Below are positions 6,877 to 14,632 of a DNA stretch of 33,484 bases, in pieces (the first letter of the stretch is position 1; each line of letters begins with the position of its first letter). The translations under genes were made by a program, and so were the position numbers. The notes under the pieces were generated by a model. It saw only the letters and a program-made list of their open reading frames with translations. It did no database searches and was not told the origin of the DNA. The DNA comes from a bacterium (GTDB taxonomy: Bacteria > Verrucomicrobiota > Verrucomicrobiia > Opitutales > Opitutaceae): assembly GCA_010027235.1 (NCBI GenBank), contig RGVP01000009.1, forward strand, positions 1-33,484. Direction: 5' to 3'.

Positions 6877-8140
6877 AACTGAGAACCAAATCTCGAAAAC
6901 GATCCTCGTCGTGGACGACGAGCCGCGCATCCTCTCCGCACTGAAGGAACTCCTTGAGCGGCAGGGTTATCACGTGGTCGCCACGGGCGACGCCACCGGC
7001 GGCCTCGCCGCACTGCAAAAACGGAGGTTTGGCGTGGTGATCTCGGACCACCTGATGCCGGATATGTCCGGACTGGATTTTCTCGTCGAGTGCCAGCGGA
7101 TCCAGCCCGAGGCCTCGCGCGTGCTCGTCACCGCCGTGCTATCCCTGCCCACGCTGGTTGATGCGATCAATAAAGGTGAGATCTACCGCTTCATCGCCAA
7201 GCCCTGGCTGCGCGAAGAGTTGCTCGCCACCGTGCGCAACGCCGTAAACCGCCATGAGCTACTGACCCAAAACCAGCGTCTTCTGGCCGAAAGCTCCGAA
7301 CTGAACCACCGTCTGACCGACGCCAACTCGGCTTATGCAAAGCAGATTATCCAGCTCGAGGCCCAAAGCCATTCGCTAGACGTAGCCAACCAAGAGCTAA
7401 GCCGGAGCTATGACCACTCCCTGGAGCTCTGCAGCCGCATCCTCGCCACCTACGACCCCTACCTCGCCGGCCAGACGCAGGCGATCGCGACCGTGGCCCG
7501 GCAGATGTGCGGCTCGGAACACTTTTCCGAAGAGGAGCGTCACGTGTTGAAGACCAGCGCTTGGATCTGTGATCTCGGCCTCATCGGCGTATCCCGCGAG
7601 GTCCTGCGCAGTTTTCGCCGGGAGCCTGCGAGCCTGACCGAGCGGGAACTCGCCGGCATCCACAGCCACCCGATCTACAGCCAGACGCTAGCCGCGCACC
7701 TCGACAATCGCAGCCAAGTAGGAGAAACCATCCGGGCCCACCACGAGCGTTTCGACGGCACCGGCTACCCAGACGGGCTGGTGGGCCAAGCCATTCCCTG
7801 GACCGCCCGCTGCCTGGCGGTAGCGGTGTGGTTTGTCGAGTGCGGTCGCCCCCCGGCACAGGCCCTGGAGGAAGTCGCCTCCCAGGCAGGCAAGGCCCTC
7901 GACCCCGAGGCCGTGCGCCTCTTCCGCGCCACCACCCACCTCAGCCCGCTCCCTCGCAGCGTGCGCGAGATCATGCTCGATGACCTCAGTCCGGGCATGG
8001 TGCTAGCCGGTGGCCTCTACAGCCCTCACGGCATGTTACTGGTGGGCGAAGGCCAGTCGCTTAGTTCCGGCACGATTTCGAAGATACGCAGCCACAATCT
8101 CATGACTCCGATCACCCAGCGCTTGCTGGTCTATTCCTGA
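6869..8140 (+). CDS. Response regulator: receiver plus degenerate HD-GYP domain
   Basis: The 423-residue product starts at ATG 6869; the upstream extension of the frame overlaps the small ORF and lacks domain sequence. Residues about 11-125 form a receiver domain with acidic pair D16/D17, phospho-acceptor D60, T88 and K111 (GEIYRFIAKPW, as in RpfG-like regulators). A coiled coil follows (about 125-185), then an HD-GYP region (about 185-365) containing HP (267-268), HH (291-292) and DGTGYPDGL (GYP 299-301). The hallmark HDxGK is CDLGL (234-238), and the earlier metal-ligand His position appears to be Gln202. HD-GYP proteins normally hydrolyse cyclic di-GMP; with these substitutions, catalysis is doubtful and a binding or regulatory role is possible. 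It converges with the CheA-like gene. Confidence 0.88.
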   Translation: MPETENQISKTILVVDDEPRILSALKELLERQGYHVVATGDATGGLAALQKRRFGVVISDHLMPDMSGLDFLVECQRIQPEASRVLVTAVLSLPTLVDAINKGEIYRFIAKPWLREELLATVRNAVNRHELLTQNQRLLAESSELNHRLTDANSAYAKQIIQLEAQSHSLDVANQELSRSYDHSLELCSRILATYDPYLAGQTQAIATVARQMCGSEHFSEEERHVLKTSAWICDLGLIGVSREVLRSFRREPASLTERELAGIHSHPIYSQTLAAHLDNRSQVGETIRAHHERFDGTGYPDGLVGQAIPWTARCLAVAVWFVECGRPPAQALEEVASQAGKALDPEAVRLFRATTHLSPLPRSVREIMLDDLSPGMVLAGGLYSPHGMLLVGEGQSLSSGTISKIRSHNLMTPITQRLLVYS

Positions 8141-8220
8141 GTTTAATAGGCGGCGCACCACGTTCGCAGCCCTCTTCTTCTCCTACTATAAAAAGCCGCG
8201 TTAGCCGTGGCCAATTCGTC

Positions 8221-8253
8221 CCCTCGGACCCGCGCCGGTGGCCCCCCCGAGGG
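8221..8253. terminator. Weak hairpin between convergent genes
   Basis: CCCTCGG (8221-8227) pairs with CCGAGGG (8247-8253) in the 129-base gap between two convergent genes. There is no immediate T-run on either side, so it is only a possible bidirectional or factor-assisted terminator. Confidence 0.25.
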
Positions 8254-8269
8254 AGCGCCATTTTCAGCT

Positions 8270-10015
8270 TCAGAATGAGCAGGATAAACCAACCGGCTCC
8301 GGCCCGGACACCAAGTCATCGCTGACCGAGGAGCGGTGCGGCAGGCGGATGCGGAAAGTCGTGCCTAGTCCCAACTGGGTGTTGATCTGAATCTGTCCGC
8401 GCAGGCGGTCGATGTTGCGCTTCACTACGTCCATGCCGACGCCGCGGCCGGAGACAGAGGTGACCTTCTCGGCAGTGGAAAAGCCGGGGAGGAAAATCAA
8501 ATTCAAAACCTCGTCCGGAGCCGGGTTCGCATCGACTGGGACGAGCCCAATGGCCTGAGCCTTGGCGAGGACGCGCGCCGTATCGATACCCTGGCCATCA
8601 TCGGTCAGCTCGATGACGAGACTACTGCCCTCCTGGAAGGCGGCGAGCCGCAGCCGCCCTTGCGCGGGCTTGCCAGCTGCAAGCCGCCGCTCGGCGGTCT
8701 CGATGCCGTGGCCGAGGGAATTCCGCACCATATGGACGAGGGGATCCACGATCTCCTCCACCACCGTGCGATCCATCTCAATTTCTTCGCCGCACGTCTC
8801 GAAGACTACGCTCTTGCCTATGGCCCGGGAAAGGTCGCGCACGAGGCGCTCCACACGCTGAAAAGTCGGCTTGATCGGCACCATGCGCAGCGATGTAGCC
8901 ATGAGCTGGAGCTCCTTCGTGATAAGGCTCAGCCGGGCAAGATTACGAGTGATCGGCTCCGCTTCGACGGCAAAGGCCCCGCCCGATGCTCCTAACTGGC
9001 TCTGCACGATCACCAGCTCGTCCACTAAATCGATCAGTGAGTCGAGTTTCTCGATTTTCACACGAATGGACGAGCTTGATACGCCTTTCGAGGTCCGGTC
9101 TCCGCCCCCTTCCCCGAAAGGCGACGTAGTTTCTTGCGCGTGCAGGGCCGCGGCTACGGCACCGGCCTCTTCTACGGCAAGCGCCTCGACCGTGGCCTGA
9201 ACCAGCTCGCGCACGGACTTAATCAACGCGTTCACTGGAATGATGCGGTCTGGCAGTTTGCCGCTCTCCAGTGCATTCGTAATCTGGCACACCATCTCAT
9301 GGATGACGTCGCGACTGCGCAGGATTTCCGTGATGATGGCTGGGCCCAGCCGCAGACGGTCGGTGCGCGCGAGATCAAGAAGGGACTCCACCTCATGCGT
9401 GAGGCGGTGCATGGGCCCGAGATTCAGAAAACCCGAGACCCCTTTGATCGTATGAAAAGAGCGGAACAATCCGTTGAGCGCATCACGGTCGGCCGGATTA
9501 GCATCCAGCACCAGCAGCGCGGCCTCGATCTGCTGCAGGTGGTCCAACGCCTCCGCGTGAAACTCGCCAAGGAGTTCCCGGTTTTCCTCCATTTGCAGGG
9601 CCAGCAGCTCCTCCTCCGGCTCCCTATCCGCGGTTGCCGTTTTTACGGCCGGCAGGGCGGCGGCCACCGGATCGGAAACAGGGGCCATCGGAGGGAGGCC
9701 TCCGGCTGCCTTGAGCGGCTCAAGGCGCGCGGTCATCAAGGCGAGCGGCAGCCAGTTCACAAAATTACGAAGGTGCTCCACCGCGGCGGCATCAAAGGGC
9801 TTGGACTCACTCAACAAACGATCGAGCCGCTGCAAAAGTTCCTGCATCGGCCCGACCAATTCCGGCGCGTCGCCAGCCAAATCGATCATTTCATTTAGCA
9901 GACTGTAAGCGGGCACGAGACCATCATTGCTGCCGGACTGGGCAAAGATCGATTCGCCGGAAAGGCGGCTATATAAGTCGTTAATCTGAGAGAAGGAATT
10001 GGCCTGGAGTGGCAT
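8270..10015 (-). CDS. CheA-like histidine kinase without CheW-like domain
   Basis: Starting at ATG 10015 the protein has 581 residues; the frame extends only to an upstream TTG. Residues 1-140 are an unassigned helical region. An HPt domain (about 145-255) carries the phospho-acceptor H188 in FRSFHTIKG. A short CheA-type dimerisation segment (about 315-375, KIEKLDSLIDLVDELVIVQSQL) is followed by the HATPase domain (about 375-560) with N-box MVRNSLGHGIE, G1 box ELTDDGQGID and G2 box GFSTAEKVTSVSGRGVGMDVV. Classical CheA has RNSxDHGIE; the Asp is Gly435 here. The protein ends just after RIRLP, where CheA normally runs into its CheW-like P5 domain, so coupling to CheW and chemoreceptors is unlikely. 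It probably phosphorylates a receiver, perhaps that of the facing gene. Confidence 0.9.
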   Translation of the reverse strand: MPLQANSFSQINDLYSRLSGESIFAQSGSNDGLVPAYSLLNEMIDLAGDAPELVGPMQELLQRLDRLLSESKPFDAAAVEHLRNFVNWLPLALMTARLEPLKAAGGLPPMAPVSDPVAAALPAVKTATADREPEEELLALQMEENRELLGEFHAEALDHLQQIEAALLVLDANPADRDALNGLFRSFHTIKGVSGFLNLGPMHRLTHEVESLLDLARTDRLRLGPAIITEILRSRDVIHEMVCQITNALESGKLPDRIIPVNALIKSVRELVQATVEALAVEEAGAVAAALHAQETTSPFGEGGGDRTSKGVSSSSIRVKIEKLDSLIDLVDELVIVQSQLGASGGAFAVEAEPITRNLARLSLITKELQLMATSLRMVPIKPTFQRVERLVRDLSRAIGKSVVFETCGEEIEMDRTVVEEIVDPLVHMVRNSLGHGIETAERRLAAGKPAQGRLRLAAFQEGSSLVIELTDDGQGIDTARVLAKAQAIGLVPVDANPAPDEVLNLIFLPGFSTAEKVTSVSGRGVGMDVVKRNIDRLRGQIQINTQLGLGTTFRIRLPHRSSVSDDLVSGPEPVGLSCSF

Positions 10016-10424
10016 GGAGTGGCAGAAAGGAGGTTTCGCGCCCCACAAGAGGACCGTAGCCTTCTCTTCTACGGCACGTCTGGGCTAAGTCTTAACTGAC
10101 AATTTTAGCAAAGGCCCTAAAGCGGGAGCCAAAAGCGTCGATAAGCACGCGCCCGATTCAGGATTTTGCATCCAAGCGACCGGCTTTCCCTCGCCTTGGC
10201 CTCCAGCCCGCCCCAACCGGACCAGCGATAATCGCCCGCGCGACCCACTACGCCACTGTTGTTTTTGATCACGAAGCCCACCGCATAGAAATCTTTAAAC
10301 TATTTAATTTCAATGACCTGCAAAGGCTGATGCCTGCCCTCGCGGGCGCAGCAAGATTAAGGGCCGCGGTCGATCCTCCGCTGGATATCGATGACGTGCT
10401 CGCCGCCGACACCGGCAAGCACAC
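10016..10424. other. 409-base gap between the CheA-like gene and trmL
   Basis: No gene with a credible start codon is visible. On the plus strand there is a match to the flagellar sigma28 pattern (TAAA at 10118-10121, 15 bases, GTCGATAA at 10137-10144), but no plus-strand gene follows. A start-less open frame runs 10096-10461 on the plus strand, partly AT-rich and with codon use unlike its neighbours; it may be a remnant or chance. Positions 10280-10320 are notably AT-rich. The minus-strand promoter of the CheA-like gene should be here, but I could not identify one. Confidence 0.4.
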
Positions 10425-10889
10425 TCAGGTCGGCATGCCAATCTGGCGCAAGGCCTCGTAACAGGCTACGCCCGCCGCCGTGCTGAGGTTCAGCGAACGC
10501 AGCTCGGTATTGGCCTGCGGAATCGTGAGGCTGCGATCCTCGCCCAACTCTTCGTAGAGCCACGCCGGCGACCCGCGACCCTCGTTGCCAAAAATCAGGC
10601 CATCACCATCGGCGAAGCGCGCGTCCCAAATCGTCCGGACGGGCCCGGTCTCGATCAACCAGAGGCGGGACGGGGCATGGGGGCTGGCCTTGAACGCCGC
10701 CCAATCGGCGTGCTGGTGCACATCCAGTGAGAACCAATAATCCATGCCAGCCCGGCGCAGAGCGGCATCGGTGATCTTGAAGCCCAACGGATGAATGAGG
10801 TGCAACCGTGACCGGGTGATGGCGCACATGCGGCCAATGTTGCCCGTGTTTTGGGGAATCTCCGGACAGTAAAGAACAACATGCAGCAT
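10425..10889 (-). CDS. trmL: tRNA (cytidine/uridine-34 2'-O)-methyltransferase TrmL
   Basis: From the ATG at 10889 the protein has 154 residues, the standard TrmL length; the upstream part of the frame overlaps thrB and is not homologous. It starts MLHVVLYCPEIPQNTGNIGRM, a typical TrmL opening. It has the SPOUT knot motifs GLIFGNEGRGSP (97-108) and RSLNLSTAAGVACYEALRQ (131-149). TrmL uses S-adenosylmethionine to methylate the ribose at the wobble position of tRNA-Leu isoacceptors. It lies 22 bases behind thrB and could be co-transcribed with it. Confidence 0.95.
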   Translation of the reverse strand: MLHVVLYCPEIPQNTGNIGRMCAITRSRLHLIHPLGFKITDAALRRAGMDYWFSLDVHQHADWAAFKASPHAPSRLWLIETGPVRTIWDARFADGDGLIFGNEGRGSPAWLYEELGEDRSLTIPQANTELRSLNLSTAAGVACYEALRQIGMPT

Positions 10890-10911
10890 AGCCGGAAACC
10901 CCGAGGCGCGC

Positions 10912-11847
10912 TCAACTCTCGACGACGTAGCCGACGTTGTCCGCGGCGAGGTCACGGACCTCGGAAGGCACGCCAACCGCCGCGAAGGCCGCCTGCATGG
11001 CTGCGCTGACCTGCGGGGCGGAGGCGGCGTCGGCCACGCACAAGACGCTTGAACCGCTGCCACTCAACCAGCCCGTCAAGGCCCCGGCCGCCAGTCCCGC
11101 CGCAATGGCCTCACGCCCGCCACGGATCTTGGGCAGCCGGTAAGGCTCATGCATAAAGTCGCCCGCCGCGTCGCGCAACCGAGCATAGTCGCCGGTGGCA
11201 AAGGCGGCCACCAAGTAGGCGGCGGCGTTGATGCTCCGCACCGCGTCAAAATACGGGAGCGTCGCGGGCAATACGCCCCGGGATTCCTTGGTGAGCAACT
11301 CGACCGAAGGCGAGGCCACCACAAAACGCAGGGAGGGCGGCACAAGGACGCGGATGGTGCCGAGGTAGTCGTTTTTCACCGGTTCGCAGCGCGCGACGCA
11401 AAAGCCGCCGAGCAACCCGGCGGCGGCGTTGTCCGGATGGCCCTCAAGATGCGAAGCCACGGCCACGAGCTGTTCGCGGGACAACGGCGCACCGCAGAGC
11501 ACATTTAAACCGGCCAGCACCCCGCCGATCACCGTGATGGAGGAGCCGAGCCCGCGGGCAGGCGGGACCTCGCCGTCGATGCGGTAGGAAAAGGCAAAAC
11601 CGCCCACCCGCGCCAACCGCCCGAAGGCCTCGGCGGCGGCCGCGACCATCTTGTCCGCACGGCCATCGGCCTCGCGCTCCGGCCGGGGCAGCCAGCCAGT
11701 GGCAGCCCCGGGCGCTTCCTCGCGCTGCAGGCTGACGCGATTGTAAACAGAGAGCGCCAGACCGAGGGTGTCGAAGCCAGCACCGCAATTCGAGGTGCTG
11801 CCAGGGACGCGAATGGTGACGCGGGGGGTAAGGGGGCCGGTGCTCAT
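10912..11847 (-). CDS. thrB: Homoserine kinase
   Basis: The 311-residue GHMP kinase begins with TIRVPGSTSNCGAGFDTLG (residues 11-29), the substrate-side motif of homoserine kinases. It carries the ATP-binding glycine motif PPARGLGSSIT (95-105). The C-terminal GHMP motif is visible as LTGWLSGSGSSVLCVAD. It phosphorylates L-homoserine in threonine biosynthesis. No other threonine pathway genes are adjacent. The gene follows smpB after 61 bases on the same strand and precedes trmL. Confidence 0.94.
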   Translation of the reverse strand: MSTGPLTPRVTIRVPGSTSNCGAGFDTLGLALSVYNRVSLQREEAPGAATGWLPRPEREADGRADKMVAAAAEAFGRLARVGGFAFSYRIDGEVPPARGLGSSITVIGGVLAGLNVLCGAPLSREQLVAVASHLEGHPDNAAAGLLGGFCVARCEPVKNDYLGTIRVLVPPSLRFVVASPSVELLTKESRGVLPATLPYFDAVRSINAAAYLVAAFATGDYARLRDAAGDFMHEPYRLPKIRGGREAIAAGLAAGALTGWLSGSGSSVLCVADAASAPQVSAAMQAAFAAVGVPSEVRDLAADNVGYVVES

Positions 11848-11908
11848 GTCGGTGATAAAAGTCGTCGCAGGATTTGCGCGTGCGTCCAGCCTGGGATGCG
11901 CGGGGGGC

Positions 11909-12397
11909 TCAACGACGCTGGTTGGCCTGCTTGATCGCCTGCTTCATCTCCATCGTCACCACGCGCTTCTTCAGGTCGTCGCGTTTGTCGTGAAGTTTTT
12001 TGCCGGTGCAGAGCGCGATCTCCACTTTCACGAGGGCCTCCTTGAAATAAAGCCGGAGCGGGACGAGGGCGTAGCCGCCGATTTGCAGGGCTTGGGCGAT
12101 CTTGCGCAGCTCGTGCTTGTGCAGGAGCAACTGCCGGGTGCGACGGGTGGCGTGGTTGTTAAAACTGCCAAACGCATACTCATCGATGTGCGCGTTCAAC
12201 AACCAGAGCTCGCCCTTCTCAAAGCGCCCGAAGGCATCGTTGATCTGGGCGCGACCCGCGCGAATAGCCTTCACCTCGGTGCCCTGCAGCTTGATGCCGG
12301 CCTCAAAGCGTTCTTCCACGGCAAAATCGCGCAGCGCCTTGGCGTTGCGGATTTCAGTATAGCGCTTGGCGTCTTTCTTGGCCTTGGCGGCGGACAT
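11909..12397 (-). CDS. smpB: SsrA-binding protein SmpB
   Basis: The 162-residue protein starts MSAAKAKKDAKRYTEIRNAKALRDFAVEERF and contains FEAGIKLQGTEVKAIRAGRAQINDAF, LLNAHIDEYAFG and a C-terminal basic tail (LHDKRDDLKKR), all canonical SmpB. SmpB binds tmRNA and delivers it to stalled ribosomes for trans-translation. The tmRNA gene itself is not recognised in this window. It lies downstream of the rpoZ terminator, so it probably has its own promoter or depends on read-through. Confidence 0.97.
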   Translation of the reverse strand: MSAAKAKKDAKRYTEIRNAKALRDFAVEERFEAGIKLQGTEVKAIRAGRAQINDAFGRFEKGELWLLNAHIDEYAFGSFNNHATRRTRQLLLHKHELRKIAQALQIGGYALVPLRLYFKEALVKVEIALCTGKKLHDKRDDLKKRVVTMEMKQAIKQANQRR

Positions 12398-12412
12398 GAG
12401 GATAAGCTAAAC

Positions 12413-12443
12413 AAAAAGCCGCCACCCGCGAACAGGTGACGGC
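12413..12443 (-). terminator. Intrinsic terminator of rpoZ
   Basis: On the minus strand GCCGTCACC (12443-12435) pairs with GGTGGCGGC (12426-12418) over nine pairs including one G-T. The stem is followed at once by TTTTT (12417-12413). It lies between the rpoZ stop (12478) and the smpB start (12397), so it should separate the two transcripts. Confidence 0.8.
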
Positions 12444-12477
12444 GCGAAAAGGGAGGCCGGCCGGCGGCGGGCCGGAC

Positions 12478-12672
12478 TTAGGCCAGCTCGAAGGTGATTT
12501 TACCCTCGCTGACCTCGCGCAGGGCGATGTCCTCAGGGGAGAGCTTTTCGAGCGATTCGACTAGGGGGCGACTGCCGCGCTTGAGCTGCTTCACGCGGCG
12601 GGAAACCACGTTGATAAGGACGTTGGGATCGCTGATGACGGTCTTGGCTTCTTTAAGGTAATCTTCGCGCAT
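12478..12672 (-). CDS. rpoZ: DNA-directed RNA polymerase omega subunit
   Basis: From the ATG at 12672 the protein is 64 residues: MREDYLKEAKTVISDPNVL, then LINVVSRRVKQLKRGSRPL and SPEDIALREVSEGKITFEL. The V-S-x-R-x-x-Q-L-x-x-G pattern with a downstream D-I-A-L-x-E-x-x-x-G-K-I is the omega family pattern. Omega aids assembly and stability of RNA polymerase around beta-prime. The frame is open 40 codons upstream, but that part is low-complexity and unrelated. A TTGACC hexamer lies about 70 bases upstream; I could not find a matching -10. Confidence 0.92.
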   Translation of the reverse strand: MREDYLKEAKTVISDPNVLINVVSRRVKQLKRGSRPLVESLEKLSPEDIALREVSEGKITFELA

Positions 12673-12798
12673 GGTCGTTCGATGAGTCGGGCGGTGAGTT
12701 GAAAACCGGAAAGAACAAAACCCCCCGCCGCCTCGGTCAAGGGCGATTTTCCCACTCGCGGCGGCGTCCGCCCTAGCCCATGTCCCGCGCACCGCGCC

Positions 12799-13119
12799 AT
12801 GCTTATCGCCACCACCACCCTGCCCACCCGCCTAGCGGCCGATCAGCTCGCCGCCGCCGCCATCGCGCAAAATCTCGCGGTCTGCGCCCAGGTGGAGGGG
12901 CCGCTCCACTCGCACTACGTCTGGGAAGGCCGACCAGCCGTCTCCGAAGAGTGGCGCGTGACGTTTAAACTGCTCGCGGAAACCGCCACCGCGCTTTCCG
13001 CCTACGTGCACGGCGCGCATCCCTACGCGACGCCGCAGTGGCTGGTAGTCAAAGTCGAGCAAACGGGAGAAAAATACTTGTCATGGGCCCAGCAGACCCG
13101 TAACTCAGTCAACTTTTAA
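12799..13119 (+). CDS. cutA: Divalent-cation tolerance protein CutA
   Basis: The 106-residue protein matches CutA1 throughout. It opens with a beta strand (MLIATTTLP), then has AAAIAQNLAVCAQVEG (equivalent to the LAACVN region), HSHYVWEGRP, EEWRVTFKLL and HPYATPQWLVVKVE (the HPYEvP motif). CutA forms a stable ferredoxin-like trimer that binds copper in vitro; its exact role is debated. The C-terminal segment ends NSVNF. It is divergent from rpoZ and 33 bases ahead of the small basic protein gene, with which it may share a transcript. Confidence 0.93.
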   Translation: MLIATTTLPTRLAADQLAAAAIAQNLAVCAQVEGPLHSHYVWEGRPAVSEEWRVTFKLLAETATALSAYVHGAHPYATPQWLVVKVEQTGEKYLSWAQQTRNSVNF

Positions 13120-13152
13120 CTCGTCTCCTACACCCTCCGACCACTTCCCGCC

Positions 13153-13308
13153 ATGTCGCAACACGCCAGCCTCCAAGGTGCCAAAGGCATCGTCATCAAA
13201 CGCAACGTCCTCAAGCGCTTCGAGCGCGTGGCCACCCTGAAAAAGCGCGGTCAGTGGAAAGAAGGCGACCGCATCATGGGCCTCCGCAAGACCAAGCCCG
13301 ACGTCTAA
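13153..13308 (+). CDS. Small basic protein, Verrucomicrobiota/Chlamydiota type
   Basis: This 51-codon gene reads MSQHASLQGAKGIVIKRNV, then LKRFERVATLKKRGQWKEGD and RIMGLRKTKPDV. The product is very basic, and the pattern KRNVLKRFERV...WKEGDR...GLxKTKP is one I recognise from a short conserved protein in Verrucomicrobiota and Chlamydiota, thought to be ribosome-related. The function is not established. It is directly followed by a strong intrinsic terminator, as expected for an abundant short transcript. It is short enough to be missed by length-filtered gene finders. Confidence 0.85.
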   Translation: MSQHASLQGAKGIVIKRNVLKRFERVATLKKRGQWKEGDRIMGLRKTKPDV

Positions 13309-13330
13309 CCGGCTCTCTTTATTTTCTTAT

Positions 13331-13362
13331 AAACCGGCGCACCTACGGGTCGCCGGTTTTTT
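13331..13362 (+). terminator. Intrinsic terminator after the small basic protein gene
   Basis: AAACCGGCG (13331-13339) pairs perfectly with CGCCGGTTT (13351-13359), with an eleven-base loop and a T-run to 13362. It stops the cutA/small-protein transcript. Transcription of the facing gene (ending at 13381) approaches from the other side. Confidence 0.85.
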
Positions 13363-13380
13363 CGTGCCCAGTCTTCGCGG

Positions 13381-14502
13381 CTACTGACTAAAAACCGCGC
13401 CGATCAGGGAATTGTAGGCCTTCCACAGCGTGGGGAGGATTTCGATGAGAAACATCAGCACCACCGCCGCCTCCAAGGTGGTCATCAGACGGTGGTTTTG
13501 ATCATTTTGCAGAAGCTGATAGAGATCGTCGAGGGTGCGCTGTTTATTGGTGATGGTCTGCTGCCACTCAGTGAGGTGGAAACGGCGCGAGAGCAGTTGA
13601 TAAACCCGGGCATAATGCCAGTCACCGAGGAACTTGGTGGCGTTGGATAACTCGTCACCGAACCGCGCCATATCCATGCGGATTTCCTTTAGTTCCTTCA
13701 GGATATCTTTCTTCACCCGCGTGCGGCGGGATTGCACGTCACGATAGGCGCGGTCGAGGACGCGATCGAGCAGACGATCAAAGGCTTCGAGTTCGGCCAG
13801 TTGCAGGTTGGCCAGCTCGATCACGTGAAGCGCCTCCATGAGGTTGCGCGGGGTGTCGATAAGCAGGGCGGCATCCCAATCGATCACGGCGATATCCTGC
13901 CGGTAATAACTCACGCGCTGGTGAATGCTTTCGTCGATCTCTTCATCGGCGAGATCCGCGGGGTTCTCCTCCTGCGTAAGCAGGGCAGCCACCCCGCGTC
14001 GATTCGTTTGGAGCCACTCTTGGGCGTTATCCGGCGGGTTATGGATGCAGAAGACCGTATAGGCCTCCTCCGCGGGTAGATCGAGGTGCGGCCGCACGCA
14101 GGCGTCGCCCAGTTCTACCGTGATTTGCCGGGCAAGGACGCGGGCCTGCTCCTGCAGGTCGATGACGCCAAAGCTCGGCAAGTGATAAGGCACCAGATCC
14201 TCCAATGTCTTGTGCGCGAAGGGCACGCGGAAGGTGATGCTCACTGCACCCGTCGGCAGGAGGCGCACGGTGCGTTTAGCCGGCACGCGTTTGCTCTCGC
14301 GATCCACATCCACGTGGACGTCCGGCAGATTAACCATTTGGGAACGATAGAGAAACGATTGGCGCGGGGTGCGTTTACTCGGATCTAGGGTAGTCTCGGT
14401 AACGGTCTGGCCGAGCAGGGTGGCGACCTTGCATCGCAACTCGTAGGCGATGTCGAAGGCGTAGATGTAGGCGATTTCGCCGCTATAAGTGTTGGGTAAC
14501 AT
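13381..14502 (-). CDS. RMD1/DUF155-like protein with a C-terminal membrane anchor
   Basis: The product has 373 residues. An N-terminal mixed alpha/beta part (about 1-150) contains the strands AIYIYA-like EIAYIYAFDIAYEL and SITFRVPFAH. The middle carries VIDWDAALLIDTPRNLMEALHVIELANLQLAELE, followed by long charged helices. A C-terminal block (FLGDWHYARVYQLLSRRFHL, later TITNKQRTLDDLYQLL) leads to a final hydrophobic segment, LEAAVVLMFLIEILPTLW (about 342-360). This order (alpha/beta, helical, W-rich helix, helix, LE plus membrane anchor) is like RMD1/DUF155 proteins, some of which act at mitochondria in eukaryotes. The match is by architecture and pattern, not certain. No signal peptide is present. 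Confidence 0.55.
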   Translation of the reverse strand: MLPNTYSGEIAYIYAFDIAYELRCKVATLLGQTVTETTLDPSKRTPRQSFLYRSQMVNLPDVHVDVDRESKRVPAKRTVRLLPTGAVSITFRVPFAHKTLEDLVPYHLPSFGVIDLQEQARVLARQITVELGDACVRPHLDLPAEEAYTVFCIHNPPDNAQEWLQTNRRGVAALLTQEENPADLADEEIDESIHQRVSYYRQDIAVIDWDAALLIDTPRNLMEALHVIELANLQLAELEAFDRLLDRVLDRAYRDVQSRRTRVKKDILKELKEIRMDMARFGDELSNATKFLGDWHYARVYQLLSRRFHLTEWQQTITNKQRTLDDLYQLLQNDQNHRLMTTLEAAVVLMFLIEILPTLWKAYNSLIGAVFSQ

Positions 14503-14632
14503 GGCGAAAAGAGTCCCACCAAACTAACCGCAAGCCGGCCGGCACGCAACCACGCAGCCCGCCGAAGACGGGGCGGATAACTTGCCACATAAAAGCGGTG
14601 GTTTCCGCCGCGGCTTCGGCTCTACTCAGCGC

